Below, piece by piece: positions 16,263-26,371 of a DNA stretch of 64,000 nt. The position numbers and the translations under genes are program-made. The notes under the pieces are model-generated. The model did not search any database. It was not told the origin of the DNA and worked only from the letters and a program-made list of their open reading frames with translations. Each line of letters begins with the position of its first letter. Within the stretch, counting starts at the first letter, position 1. This DNA comes from CAWCGU01 sp963795195 (GTDB lineage Bacteria > Actinomycetota > Thermoleophilia > Solirubrobacterales > 70-9). The stretch lies in NCBI GenBank assembly GCA_963795195.1, contig CAWCGU010000003.1:310001-374000 (forward strand), written 5' to 3'.

Positions 16263-17954
16263 ATGTCGGGTCGTTCCAATCGTTCCAGGAATCTTGGCCT
16301 AGTTGCCCTCTGGGGGGTGCTTGCCCTACTCGCGGTACTCGCAATACCGGCCACGTCCGGCGCAGGACTGATCGGTGAGACGGTCGACGGCGCGGCGGAT
16401 GCCGTTGATCCCGGGTCGCCCGCCCCTGAGGCGGAACCCACGGGCAGCGTCGGTCCGACCACCGAGGTCTCCGGCGATTCCGCGCCGGCCGAGCCTTCGG
16501 CCGGGCAGCCGCCCAACTACCAGCCCCCCCTTCACGGCTCGGGTCCCCACGGGATGGGCGACGTCGCAATCGTTGACCTGAGCCCGACCCAGGACGTCCC
16601 GGTCTCGAGCGATCCATCGGGCGTCGAGAGCGGCGAAGACGTCGTCGTCGGCCGGTCTCGCGGTGAGCGCAGCGGTGGCGCCTACCACGGTCATGTCACG
16701 ATCGCCAGCGTCGCGCCACTCGGGCTCGAGCTTGCAGTCGACACCAACGAGGGCGAAAGCCAGACTGGACCGCTGGACGCGATCCAAACAGGCATTCTGG
16801 ACGCGCTCTGCGACGGCACCGGCAACCAGATCTGCCTCGAGGTGCTGCGAGCGGATTCGACGACGACGAGCACCGGCAGCACCAACAGCTTCGCGGTTGC
16901 CAACGCTCAGATCGGCGGTGCCAACGGCATCGGCGCCACGGCCGCCGAGTCGAACGGCAACATCTCGCCAGACCAACACCTGCCAGAGCTCGAGCGGAAA
17001 CTCGACCGTAGCCGACGCGAGCATCGCCGGCGCGCTGACTGCGGACGTGATCGAGTCGGCGTCGACCTCGAGCGCCTGCAGGAGCGGCTCCCAGAGTGTC
17101 GAGCAGACCTCTCGGGTCGTCAACCTTTCCGGTAACGGGCTGCCGATCACCAACGCCGGCTGTGCCGATGGCACGCCGGATTCCACGGGCGGCGTCCAGG
17201 TTCCGGGCATTGCCGACTTCGTCTGCAATGCGGACGACACCAACGGTGTCGGTGAGCCGTTCGGAGCCCAGACGACGACGCCTTACGGCGTCCGTGAAGG
17301 TCTGACCGTGTTCGTGCTCGCGGCGCTCAGCCAGGAGCTCGTCAAGGCCACGACCGCCGCGTCCGAAAGCCACGCAGTCGCACCCCGCGGCGGAGGCGGA
17401 GGCGGAGGCGGCGGAGGCGGAGGCGGCGGCGGAGGCGGCGGAGGAGGCGGAGGCGGGGCGGCGGCGGCGGAGACGATGGCGGCAACGACCCCGACGGGGA
17501 CGGCATCCCCGGCGACGGTGAAGGCGACGGCGACGGCGACGGCGGGGCGGACGCCTGCCCGACCGTCCCCGGCCCCGCGGCCAACAACGGCTGCCCCTTT
17601 GGCGGCGACGGCGACCTCGACGGCGACGGCGTCCCGGACGACTCTGACGCATGTCCCACGGTTCCGGGACCGGCATCCAACGACGGTTGCCCCTTCGGTG
17701 GTAGCGGCGGTGGCGCCGGCGCGTCCTGCCCGGGCGATCGCGACTGTGACGGCGTGCCAGACGAGGGCGACGCGGATACGCGTGACCGTTGTCCGGATGT
17801 GCCCGGTCCGAAGTCGAATCACGGCTGCCCAGTCGGCAACGGCGAGCTGGCCTTCACGGGTAATGACATCTGGGCCGTGCTTCTGATCGGCGGGCTCCTA
17901 CTCGCCGGAGGCGCGACGCTCCGCAGGATCTCGCCACGCCAGGGCGAGGTCTAG
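16263..17954 (+). CDS. LAxTG-anchored surface protein with thrombospondin type-3 repeats (frameshifted)
   Basis: Starts at an ATG at 16263 with a basic n-region and a signal peptide (LGLVALWGVLALLAVLA), followed by an Ala/Pro/Gly-rich region and a Ser/Thr/Asn-rich domain. The frame changes near 16980 and again in the Gly-codon tract near 17455. The last frame reads acidic calcium-binding type-3 repeats (DGDLDGDGVPDDSDACP) spaced by VPGPxxNxGCP. It ends in a sorting signal: LAFTG at about residue 30 from the end, a hydrophobic helix, then basic residues. LAxTG is the class E sortase motif of Actinobacteria. Predicted to be covalently anchored to the cell wall. Function unknown. Confidence 0.78.
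17390..17470 (+). repeat. GGC/GGA trinucleotide tract (polyglycine linker)
   Basis: About 25 consecutive glycine codons, a mixture of GGC and GGA, in the LAxTG surface protein. The tract ends in a GGGG run, after which the coding frame shifts by one base. One missing G there would restore the frame. Slippage in the cell or a homopolymer error in the assembly are both possible. Confidence 0.8.
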
Positions 17955-17972
17955 TCCATCGGGGAATAGGCG

Positions 17973-18761
17973 CTGACAGGTTCGGAGCGTAATCCGGCCG
18001 AGGAGGCTCGGCGGGCGGCAGAGGCTGCGCGGGCAGCCGCTGAGCGTGCGAGCCGTGCACTCGACCGTGCTGAGCGCGGGACTGAGGCGACTGAGCCTGA
18101 ACGAGCGCCCGCGCAACCGCCGGCGAAGGAGCGGCCTGCGCCGATTCAGGCGAGCCCGCCGGGTTCCGGCTCGAAGCCTGCGGCCCCAGCCGAGCCCGGG
18201 GTCGTCGGGCAGCGGCGGGGTCTGTTCATCTTCGCCGGATTGCTGGTCGTGGCGATCGCCATCGCCCTGCTGGCGGGGCTCGGCGGCGAGGATGAATCCG
18301 ACAACGTGCAGACCCCGGCGCTCCCGGCTCTCGATGTCAATGAGCGGGAAGCCGCAGACGGCATCGTCATCAGCGCTCCCGCCAGTTGGGAGCGGGTGGA
18401 GAACGACGAGGGTGTGATTCGCCTGCGCAGCCCGGATGGCGAGGCCCAGGTGCTCGTTTCGGCACCGGTCGACACCGGACAGGCTGACGCGGCGTTGCGG
18501 GCGGAGCTCGAAGCCGTCGCCGGCGAGTACGAGGTGATCGAGGTCGGCCGGCCGACCCGACAGACCGTCGGCGGCCTCAACGGGAGACAGGTAGTGCTCA
18601 CCGTCGCCGACGAGAACGGACGCAAGCTGCGACTGCTCATGATCACGGCCGACGGCGAAGAGCACACCTACGTCGTCGAAGTGGTGACCGCGGCCAACGT
18701 CGAGGAGAAGCGCCTGGTCGAGGGCCAGGCGATCGTCAACGAGCTCGAGCTCAACGAGTAG
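17973..18761 (+). CDS. Membrane-anchored hypothetical protein
   Basis: The open frame begins after a stop at 17967. No ATG or GTG is available near its 5' end, so the start may be the CTG at 17973, or a frameshift may hide it. The first 90 residues are Ala/Glu/Arg/Pro-rich and predicted disordered. One membrane helix follows (FIFAGLLVVAIAIALLAG), then a roughly 150-residue outside domain that starts VISAPASWERVENDEG and ends in LELNE. The outer domain has the alternating beta pattern of PsbP/DUF1795-like folds. That is only an impression, and the function is unknown. Confidence 0.6.
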   Translation: MTGSERNPAEEARRAAEAARAAAERASRALDRAERGTEATEPERAPAQPPAKERPAPIQASPPGSGSKPAAPAEPGVVGQRRGLFIFAGLLVVAIAIALLAGLGGEDESDNVQTPALPALDVNEREAADGIVISAPASWERVENDEGVIRLRSPDGEAQVLVSAPVDTGQADAALRAELEAVAGEYEVIEVGRPTRQTVGGLNGRQVVLTVADENGRKLRLLMITADGEEHTYVVEVVTAANVEEKRLVEGQAIVNELELNE

Positions 18762-18811
18762 CGTTGCCCCTCGCGGCAGGGGATCGGCATCGAGGCGACG
18801 AAGGCAGCGAG

Positions 18812-19061
18812 GTGGCCTTCGTCTATCTGCTGCGCTGCGCCGACGACTCCCTGTACTGCGGATGGACGACGGACATCGAGCGGCGGCTTGCCGCGCACCG
18901 CGCCGGCACCGCCAGCCGCTACACCCGCAGCCGGCGACCGCTTCGAGCTCGCGGTCTCGATCCCGGTCGCTGACAGGTCGGCCGCCCTGCGTGAGGAGGC
19001 GCGGATAAAGCGGCTGCCTCGCGGTGCCAAGCTGGAATTGATCAAGGCCGAGGTGGGCTAG
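18812..19061 (+). CDS. GIY-YIG domain nuclease-like protein (frameshifted)
   Basis: Starts at a GTG with VAFVYLLRCADDSLYCGWTT, the UvrC/YhbQ-type GIY-YIG core (YLLRC and YCGWT), then ERRLAAHRAGTASRYTRSRRP. After about 18938 the reading continues one base out of frame as FELAVSIPVADRSAALR and ends KLELIKAEVG at 19061. Joined, this is an ordinary single-domain GIY-YIG protein of about 83 residues. The family includes small structure-specific nucleases of uncertain cellular role. The single frameshift looks like an indel. Confidence 0.8.
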
Positions 19062-19075
19062 CTCAGTCCCGGGGA

Positions 19076-20624
19076 TTGCGGGGCAGGGGATCTGGGATCA
19101 CCTTTGCGACGCTGGGCGCGTTGCTGATGCCCGCGGCTGCGCAGGCTGCGGTTGCGTGGCAGGAGGCGACCGTTTACCAGACGACGGGGCGCGCATCGAC
19201 CGTGGATGTGGCACTCGGGGACGTCACCGGCGACGGAGTCCAGGATGTGGTCATGGCCGAGCAGATTTCCAGTGAGCCCGGCCCTCATCAGGTCGCGACT
19301 ACTTTCGGGGGCTCACTGGCCGAGCGTCCGCCAGCGCCCCGGGCCAGTTCGGCCTCCCGGCCACCACCACGCCCACGCCGGACGGCCGGCGAGCTTCGTC
19401 CTGCGGGAGATCATCTCAGACGATCGCGCGATGCTCGTCGCCGCGATTCAGGATGCCTCCGGAACCGACGTGGTCGCGAGCTCGGAGCCGTTTACGGCAC
19501 GTTCGGCGCTTCGCAGGCGTCGCGACGCAGGCCGGAGTTTCGTCGCATTGCTGAACTCACGGCGACCAGCTCTCGACATCGCCACAGCGCAGGAAATGCA
19601 TCGCGCTCGGCGCAGGCAACGCCGAAGGCACCTTCACCGCGCCGCGGAGCGGCACTTCCCCTCCCGAGGCCTCGGACCCGCCAACGGGGCCGTCGGAATC
19701 TCGACGGCGGCCCAGACTATCTGCTGCGAGAGCGTTCACGGGCTCCCCGCGGCCCGCGGTCGGAGGTGACCACGGTGCTGTCCAACAACGGTGCCGGGGC
19801 GCACGTCACCGACGAGCTCGACTCCCCGGGGGTGAGTCAGGGCTTGGCGGGTGGCCTGGCGGACTTCGACGGCGACGGGTTCGTCGAACCGGTTCGGGGC
19901 GAGCAGGGAGTCGCGGAGTCGGACGGGTTCTCCCTGCGTTGCTGCCGGCGGAGATATCAGCATCTTCGACCTGGGTTCAGGCCTGAGTCCGGGCGCCACC
20001 GCAGTGGCCGACGGCACGATGGTGGACAGTACAAGCGGCGACTTCGACCTTCCGGCCGATGGACGTGAGGACGCGATGGTCGTCACCTACGGCATTCGTG
20101 CCTCGTATGACTTCGCGGAAAGGCCATTCTCGAATCTGAACCGGATTCAGAACACCGCGGAGGGTGCGGTTGTCCGGCCTGTCACCGCGGCGGGGCCCGT
20201 TCCCGCCGGAACCGGCACAGGTCCGCGGCCGCCGAGCTGAACGGCGACGGCGCCACGGACTTCATCATCGGCGGTATCGCTCCCGTGCTCCCGGGCAGCG
20301 AGCCGGTGTGGATGCTTCAGCCTCCAGGTCTTCACCTCGTTCGACGACATCGTGCCCCCGAATACGGTGATCGCGGGAGCCGGCGGCGGCGCGGAAGGGG
20401 ATGGGTCAGGTCGGCAACTCCTCAGGAAGTCACGGGTTCGGTTCAAGTCCACCGAAGCGGGGTCTGCATTCGAATGCCGAGTGGACAAGCGTAAGTGGAA
20501 GCCCTGTCTGTCGCCCTTCACGCCACCGCGACGCCTCGAGGCGGGCACGCTGTCGGTGCGCGCACGCGATATCCCGGGCAACCTCGAGCGCAGGCCGGCG
20601 CGGACCACGTTCACGGTTCGCTGA
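19076..20624 (+). pseudogene. Secreted FG-GAP/VCBS-repeat protein, multiply frameshifted
   Basis: Begins at a TTG with a signal peptide (FATLGALLMPAAAQA) and a first FG-GAP unit (DVTGDGVQDVVMAEQ). Later units appear in changing frames: LADFDGDGFVEPV, a segment reading GDISIFDLGSG, and ELNGDGATDFIIGG. The C-terminus (FECRVDKRKWKPC...ARDIPGN) is the Ig-like module that ends many secreted proteins in this group. At least six frame changes occur over 1.5 kb, more than in neighbouring genes. It may be a true pseudogene or a region of poor assembly. Predicted extracellular beta-propeller; function unknown. Confidence 0.6.
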
Positions 20625-20680
20625 CAACCGCGTGGGCGAGCTGCGTCGTCGGGTCGTCGGGCCCGTGTTAGGGTGCCGCC

Positions 20681-22331
20681 GTGTCAGCATACGGACGGGC
20701 GTCAATTGGAGGATCGGGCTCGTTACGCGCGCGCTGGCATTGAGCTTTTTCGCTCCGCTTGCGGGGATGACGATGAGGACGTCGCGTCCGGCTCTCTCGA
20801 CGATTCGTCGCCGGCTGTCTTCGACGGGTTCTCCGAGTCGAGGTCCGACAAGGGAGAACGGCGTGCTCGAGACGACGCTCAAGGGCCCTACGGCGAGGTC
20901 GAGATCGACGGCGAGACCGTCGAGACGATGAATTTCGAGGGCAGCGCCCCAGCTCCCACGCCGCCGTCGTCCTGGCGCCAAGCCATCGTGCACTTCGAGA
21001 TCGATCTCGGCGAGACTCCCGGTCGGGTTCCGCATCGAGGCGGTGCTTCCTCGGCGAGCTCTACCTGCCCCAGCACGAGGGTCAGCTCAGCAATCTCCAT
21101 ACCCACGGCTTCCACGTCTCGCCGAAGGGCAACTCCGACAACGTTCCGCTGTCTTTCAGGCACGGCGAAGACTTCACCTATGAGTACGAGATCCCCGAGG
21201 ACCACCCCCGGGGATGAACTGGTACCACCCCCTCGCCATGGGTTCGTTGAGCCGGCAGATTTACGCCGGCATGTACGGCGCGATCGACGTTCAGGGCGGG
21301 CTCGACGAGACGGAGGGGATCGAGCAGTTCCCCACCCGCACGATGGAGATCATGTCGATGCAGGTCGAGCACGGCGCGGTTGTGCCCGTGCAGGTTTCGA
21401 AGACCCGAAGGCCCCTACCACCGAACGGCAATCTCGAGCCTTATCTCGGGATCGGCCCCGGCGAGATCCAGCTCTGGCGGATCGTCAACGCGGACGACAA
21501 CGCAATCGTGAACCTCGAACTCGAGGGACATGAGTTCTATGTGCTTGCCAACGACGGCAACACCTTGACGTCGGGAGCCCTCAGGGAAACCTCTCGACGG
21601 GGCCGGGCAATCGCCGCGAGGTGCTCGTCCAGCGCGGCGTGGACGGCAGCTACCAGCTCAAGTCACTCGAAGTCCCACAGTTCCAGGGCGGCTCGGTGCC
21701 GGAGTCGACGGTCGCGACGCTGGACGTCACGGGCGACGAAGTCGATGACGAGCTCCCGGCCGATCCGCTGCTCTCTGACCAGGAGGATCTGCGAACTGCA
21801 AAGGTGGACCAGGAGCACCGCATCGTCTCGCGAAGAGCGCTTCCCGGCGGGGCGACCGAGTTCCAGATCAACGGCAGGCCGTTCAACCCCGATGTGGTCA
21901 ACGAGACGATGAAGCTCGGGGAGGTGAACCAGTGGCTGCTGATAAACGCGACCAGTGAATGGCACACCTTCCACATCCACATCAACGACTTCCAGGTCAC
22001 CGCGTACAAGCCGGGGAACATCAAGGACGTCTCGCAGTCCCGCCCGCAGGACGTACTCAGTCGTGACATCGATCCCGACGACACGATCAAGATGCCGCCA
22101 GGCATCGGGATCGTGATGCGCACCCGCCCGACGGACTTCACGGGCAAGTTCGTCTTCCATTGCCACATGGTCAACCACGAGGACCGCGGCATGATGGGCA
22201 TCGTGCGGGTGGTTGAAGTAGAGCACCCGATTCGGCTGGCCGGGGATGCCTGCTACACTGCGGCCTCGGGATTCTCGACCACGGTCGCCAGCCCCTGGCC
22301 CACCCCAACGCACAGCGCCGCGATCCCGTAG
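20681..22331 (+). CDS. Multicopper oxidase, probable lipoprotein (frameshifted)
   Basis: Copper sites are recognisable across several frames: LHTHGFHVSP (first HxH), MNWYHP followed by a damaged HxH, EWHTFHIHINDF (HxxHxH) and FVFHCHMVNHEDRGMM (HCHxxxHxxxM, type 1/type 3 copper). Near the start, two frames together give a lipobox-like ACGDDDED. The combined length of roughly 530 residues fits a laccase/CueO-type oxidase. Frame changes lie near 20755, 20890, 20960, 21040, 21210 and 21590. The 3' end overlaps the convergent thiolase gene by about 80 bases, so the true stop is probably earlier. Likely extracytoplasmic. Confidence 0.72.
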
Positions 22332-23422
22332 CGCGCTCCTCGGCGCCGCATCTCCCAGAGCAGCGTCGTCAGGATTCGCGCCCCCGAGCAGCCGAGCGGG
22401 TGTCCGAGGGCGATCGCTCCGCCGTTCACGTTGAGCCGTTCGGGATCGATGCCGAGCTCGCCCGCGCAGGCGAGCACCTGGGCGGCGAAGCCTCGTTGAT
22501 CTCGATCAGGTCGATCTCGTCGAGCGGGAGTCCTGCCGCCGCGAGGGCTTTCGGAATCGCCTGCACGGGCCCGATCCCCATCACCGCCGGATCCAGCTGG
22601 CAACCCCGATCGAGACGATGCGACCCAGCGGATGGGCGCCCAACGCCGCCGCGGCCTGCTCTGAGGCGAGCGTGAGGCAGGCGGCGCCGTCATTGAGGGT
22701 CGAGGCATTGCCGGCGGTGACGCTGCCGCCCTCGCGGAAGATGGCGCGCAGGCCGGCGAGCTTCTCGATCGTCGTGTCGGCGCGCGGGCCCTCGTCGGCC
22801 TCGACTCGGAAAGCGGAACGAGCTCGTCGCCGAAGCGGCCCGCTTCGATCGCCTCGACGGCACGCTGGTGGCTGCGCAGCGCCCAGGCGTCCTGGTCCTC
22901 GCGCGAGATCCCGTAGCGGTCGGCCACGTTCTCCGCGGTCTCTCCCATTGCCTCGGTCGAGTAGAGCTCGGCCATCCGGGGGTTGATCAGCCGCCAGCCG
23001 AGCGCCGTGTCGTGCATCGTCTGAGGACCCCTCGGCTGGGCCGTCTCGGGCTTTGCGACGATCCACGGGGCGCGGCTCATCGACTCGACCCCACCCGCCA
23101 GGTAAACATCGCCCTCGTCGAGGCGCAGGGCGCGTGAGGCTTGATTGACCGCGTCGAGGCCGGACGCGCACAGGCGGTTGACCGTGACGCCGGGAACCTC
23201 GACCGGCAATCCCGCCAGCAGCGCCGCCATTCGAGCCACGTCGCGATTGTCCTCGCCGGCCTGGTTGGCCGCGCCCATATAGACGTCGCAGACCGAGGCC
23301 GGGTCGATCCCGCTCCTGGTGACGGTGGCCTCGACGGCATCGGCCGCCAGGTCGTCCGGGCGCACGCCGGCCAGCGCGCCGCGGAAGCGGCCCACGGGCG
23401 TTCGCACTGCGTCGATGATCAT
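22253..23422 (-). CDS. Acetyl-CoA C-acyltransferase (thiolase), frameshifted
   Basis: Starts at the ATG at 23422 (MIIDAVRTPVGRFRG). The nucleophilic cysteine region VNRLCASGLDAVNQA, the NGGAIALGHPLGCSGARI histidine loop and the C-terminal ALCVGVGQG cysteine are all present. Between about 22810 and 22500 the coding runs through other frames (EKLAGLRAIFREGG and NASTLNDGAACL are readable there) before returning. Joined length is near the usual 390 residues. It catalyses thiolytic cleavage of 3-ketoacyl-CoA, or the reverse condensation. Several single-base indels are the likely cause of the breaks. Confidence 0.88.
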   Translation of the reverse strand: MIIDAVRTPVGRFRGALAGVRPDDLAADAVEATVTRSGIDPASVCDVYMGAANQAGEDNRDVARMAALLAGLPVEVPGVTVNRLCASGLDAVNQASRALRLDEGDVYLAGGVESMSRAPWIVAKPETAQPRGPQTMHDTALGWRLINPRMAELYSTEAMGETAENVADRYGISREDQDAWALRSHQRAVEAIEAGRFGDELVPLSESRPTRARAPTRRSRSSPACAPSSARAAASPPAMPRPSMTAPPASRSPQSRPRRRWAPIRWVASSRSGLPAGSGGDGDRARAGDSESPRGGRTPARRDRPDRDQRGFAAQVLACAGELGIDPERLNVNGGAIALGHPLGCSGARILTTLLWEMRRRGARYGIAALCVGVGQGLATVVENPEAAV

Positions 23423-23472
23423 GGCCTCGCCCAAAACGGGGGTATCCTCGCAGAGGCGGCCTGCGGGTCGCC

Positions 23473-23796
23473 ATGCCAATGGAATTCATGCTGGTCACGA
23501 CCGGGATGCTGTTGCTGCTAGTCGGCGTCTTGGTGTTGCTGGCGAAGGCCTATCCCGGCAGCGGAGCGGATCTCGTCGACTGGACGCCGACCCGGACTCA
23601 CGAGCAGGAGGCGATCCTCGAGATGGAGGACCTGCAGCAGATGATCGACGCCCAGAACGAGTACCGCCGGCGTCACGGCAAGGCGGCCATCACCGAGGAC
23701 GACGCCGAACGCTGGGCGCGCGAGGACAACACGGTCCGCGAGCGCGGCCGCCTCGGCGGCGAGAACATGAGCGTCCTCGACGACGACCCTGAGTAG
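23473..23796 (+). CDS. Small membrane-anchored hypothetical protein
   Basis: A 107-residue protein with one N-terminal helix (MLVTTGMLLLLVGVLVLLA) and an acidic, charged cytoplasmic region that includes EEAILEMEDLQQMIDAQNEYRRR-like helical sequence, possibly a short coiled coil. Divergent from the thiolase gene with about 50 bases between starts. The ATG at 23473 or 23479 could be used. It resembles no family I can name. Confidence 0.6.
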   Translation: MPMEFMLVTTGMLLLLVGVLVLLAKAYPGSGADLVDWTPTRTHEQEAILEMEDLQQMIDAQNEYRRRHGKAAITEDDAERWAREDNTVRERGRLGGENMSVLDDDPE

Positions 23797-23801
23797 CGCT
23801 C

Positions 23802-24294
23802 GTGGCTCGCGCGTTGCTCGTCGGCTGCGGATGCAGGGCCCGCTCGCTCGGGCGTACCCTGCTTGACGACGGTTGGATGGTCAGGGGCACCGCACGCGCG
23901 CCCGGCGCCCTCGCCGAGATTGAAGCGGCGGGCATCGAGCCGGCGCTTGCAGATCCCGGACCGGATCGCCGATGTACTCGAACTGATCGCAGACGTGACC
24001 GTGATCTGCTGGCTGCTCGGCTCGGCTCGGGGTGAGCCGGAGGAAGTCGCGGCCCTGCACGGCAGCAGGCTCGAGCGGTTGCTCGAGGAGATCGTGGATA
24101 CGCCGGTGCGGGGCGTTGTTGCCCGAGGCGTCGGGGAGTGTTGACGGGAAGCTGCTCGAGGCCGGAGCCGCGATCGTCGCAGCGGCCGGGAGCGCTGGCG
24201 AATCCCCGGACGGGTGATCGACGCCGATCCTGCCGATGAGGTGGCCTGGCTGCAGGCGGCAAGGGCGGCGGTTCACGACGCCATCGCGGCGTAG
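23802..24294 (+). CDS. NAD(P)-binding Rossmann-like protein (frameshifted)
   Basis: Starts at a GTG with a dinucleotide-binding-like beginning (ARALLVGCGCRARSLGRTLLDDGW), then RGTARAPGALAEIEAAGIEPALADP. After about 23957 the frame shifts to DRIADVLELIADVTVICWLLG and RLERLLEEIVDTPVRGVV. Further shifts near 24125 and 24205 lead to WRIPGRVIDADP...VHDAIAA at 24294. Joined length is about 165 residues, a short epimerase-like protein with no recognisable catalytic triad. It follows the preceding gene by 5 bases. Role unknown. Confidence 0.6.
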
Positions 24295-24300
24295 AGGTGG

Positions 24301-24645
24301 CTACTGCAGCTGCTTCGGCGGGCGCTGGGGTGCGTCAGCGGCGGACCAGGGTGCCGCGTCGACGTTGGTCTCCGGCGGCTGGTCCAATTCCTTGGCGAGC
24401 AGAAAGAAGCCGATCGCGATAATGGCGATGACGCTGAGCGCGGCGGTGAAGGTGCCGACGACCCGCGCCTTGGAGGGCCCGTAGCTGCCGCCGATGACCG
24501 CGCGGCGCTTCTGCAGGCCCATCGCATCGACGTCGGAGGGCCCGCCGCTCTGTGGCTCCTCGACCACCTCCTGCTCGGGAGTCTGCGGCTGTTCGTTACC
24601 CCGATCCGCGATTACCGGCAACCTTACCCTGAACGGCGGGTGCAT
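24301..24645 (-). CDS. Hypothetical single-pass membrane protein
   Basis: A 114-residue protein with a polar N-terminal half (Gln/Glu/Pro-rich), one membrane helix (VGTFTAALSVIAIIAIGFFLLA, about 62-83) and a Pro-rich tail. It is convergent with the preceding Rossmann-like gene and divergent from the peroxiredoxin gene. No family recognised; the annotation rests on clean coding character and membrane topology. Confidence 0.5.
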   Translation of the reverse strand: MHPPFRVRLPVIADRGNEQPQTPEQEVVEEPQSGGPSDVDAMGLQKRRAVIGGSYGPSKARVVGTFTAALSVIAIIAIGFFLLAKELDQPPETNVDAAPWSAADAPQRPPKQLQ

Positions 24646-24679
24646 TGCGCCTGGACCGGGCCCGGCGACGTAAATAGCT

Positions 24680-24690
24680 AATATATGATC
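24680..24690 (+). promoter_or_regulatory. AT-rich -10-like region upstream of the peroxiredoxin gene
   Basis: TAATAT overlaps TATGAT in a short AT-rich island inside otherwise GC-rich DNA, about 35 bases upstream of the peroxiredoxin ATG. A strong ribosome-binding site (AAAAAGGAGGG, about 24703-24713) follows. No -35 box is clear. An oxidative-stress regulator could bind here, but no operator is recognisable. Confidence 0.35.
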
Positions 24691-24721
24691 AGGATTCCTC
24701 TAAAAAGGAGGGAGCCACGAG

Positions 24722-25380
24722 ATGAGCCTCAGCATCGATCCACCGCCCCGGACTTCGAGGCCGACACCACGGAGGGCCGCATCAGTTTTCACGACTGGCT
24801 CGGTGACTCGTGGGGCGTGCTCTTCTCGCACCCGAAGGACTTCACGCCGGTCTGCACGACGGAGCTGGGCTACATGGCCTCGATCAAGCCCGAGTTCGAC
24901 AAGCGCGGGGTCAAGATCATCGGGCTTTCGGTCGACCCGCTCGGCAACCACGAGAAGTGGGCCGAGGACATCGCCGAACCGGGCACGGCGCCCAACTACC
25001 CGATCATCAGCGACGCCGACTTCGAGGTCTCGAAGGCGTACGGGATGCTGCCCGCCGACGTCTCGGGCGACCCGACCGAGCGGACTCCGGCCGACAACCA
25101 GACGGTTCGCAACGTCTTCGTGATCGGCCCCGACAAGAAGATCAAGCTGATCCTCGTCTACCCGATGACGACGGGCCGCAACTTCGACGAGGTGCTGCGA
25201 GTCGTCGACTCGCTGCAGCTGACGGCCAGCCACAAGGTGGCGACGCCGGCCCAGTGGCAGCAGGGCGGCGACGTGATCATCGCCGGATCGGTCTCCGACG
25301 ACGAGGCGCGCGAGACCTACCCCGACGGCTGGGAGTCGCCGCGGCCGTACATCCGCATCGTTCCGCAGCCGGGCAAGTAG
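24722..25380 (+). CDS. Peroxiredoxin, 1-Cys (Prx6) type (frameshifted near the start)
   Basis: Reduces hydroperoxides. The ATG at 24722 (MSLSID) follows a strong Shine-Dalgarno sequence. About six codons later the frame shifts by one base and continues as APDFEADTTEGRISFHDWLGD through the active-site motif HPKDFTPVCTTELG, whose Cys is the peroxidatic residue. The long C-terminal part (PADNQTVRNVFVIGPDKKIK, YPMTTGRNFDEVLRVVDSLQL) is characteristic of the Prx6 group of about 215 residues. The early frameshift is almost certainly an assembly error, since the first codons match the family. Confidence 0.9.
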
Positions 25381-25397
25381 GCGCCCGCGGCCGTCCG

Positions 25398-25990
25398 TCA
25401 CGCGCCCTCGGGGAGCCGCTTCAGCAGTTCCTCGAGGATGCGCGCGGTCGCGCCCCAGATCAGCTGGCCGTCGACGGTGAAGGTCGGGGTGCGGAAGGGG
25501 ACGCCGCGGCGGACCAGGCGTTTCATCTCATAGCCGGCCACCAGCTCGTCGATGAAAAGCATCAGAATCGTCTCGACCTCGGCGGGGCTGGGCCGCAGAC
25601 GCAGGTCATGCGGGATCAGGCCGACAAACGGGTGGACCTTGTAGCTGGTGACGAAGGTGCCGATCGGCGGTAGGGCGCCCAGCAGTTCAACCCGTTTGGG
25701 GTCGAGGCCGACTTCCTCCTCGGCCTCGCGCACCGCCGTTTCGAGCAGTGATTCGCCACCCTCGTCGCGGCGGCCGCCCGGAAACGAGATCTCGCCGGGG
25801 TGCCGCCGCAGGTCGGCCCGCCGCTCGGTGAAGAGCAGTCCGGGTCGCCCCGCATGAGGAACATCGGCACAAGCACCGCCGCCTCGGTGCGCCCGTGGGC
25901 GTCGATCGCCTCGGCCTCCTCGGGGGAGAGCAGCGCCGCGCGGAGGTTTCCCGCGAGCTCGCCGCGTCCTCCGGTGCTGTATTCAGACAA
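25398..25990 (-). CDS. Nudix hydrolase, CoA pyrophosphatase-like (frameshifted)
   Basis: Starts at the ATG at 25990. The N-terminal part reads LAGNLRAALLSPEEAEA and AAVLVPMFLMRGDP, then a frame change near 25850 leads through the Nudix box (GGRRDEGGESLLETAVREAEEEVGL across 25710-25785, matching GX5EX7REUXEEXGU). The rest (GALPPIGTFVTSYKVHPFVG, ATARILEELL) fits the NudL/CoAse branch that hydrolyses coenzyme A derivatives. Joined length is about 197 residues. The start overlaps the end of the OsmC gene by 8 bases, so the two are coupled. Confidence 0.85.
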
Positions 25991-26371
25991 GCTCGATGCG
26001 GTCGCTGATCTCGACCTGGCCGGCGAGGGCGCGGTGTACGGGGCACTTACCCGCGATCACCTCGAGGCGCTCGACCTGCTCCGCTGTCAGCCCAGAGGCG
26101 AGCCGGAGTGTGACCTGCGCGCGCGGCGCCTGGAACGCGTAGTCCATCTCCACCTCGACCTCGACGTCGCCGAGCTCCCAGCCCTTGCGGTCGGCGTACA
26201 TCTCAACAGTGATCGCGGCGCAGGCCGCGAGCGCGGCGGCGCCGAGGCGGGTGGGGGACGGCCCTTTGTCGGCTCCCCCCAATCCTCGGGCTCGTCGACG
26301 ACGATCGTGTGGCCCGTGTCGATCTGCACCTCATGCGTGAAGCCGCCGCGCCGCCGCGCCGTGACCTTCAT
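25983..26371 (-). CDS. OsmC family peroxide-resistance protein (frameshifted)
   Basis: The N-terminus from the ATG at 26371 reads MKVTARRRGGFTHEV and IVVDEPEDWG. Near 26275 a run of six G residues (minus strand) is one short. Adding one G restores DWGGADKGPSPTRLGAAALAAC. The two redox cysteines (LAACAAIT and GKCPVHRAL) define the OsmC/Ohr family of thiol peroxidases. Length about 129 residues. The start overlaps the stop of the upstream adenosyltransferase (ATGA). This is the clearest case in the window of a homopolymer deletion. Confidence 0.87.

Noticed and set aside
18764..18811. Extension of the GIY-YIG gene to the TTG at 18764
   Set aside because: The added residues have no family similarity, and the GTG at 18812 starts directly at the GIY-YIG core.
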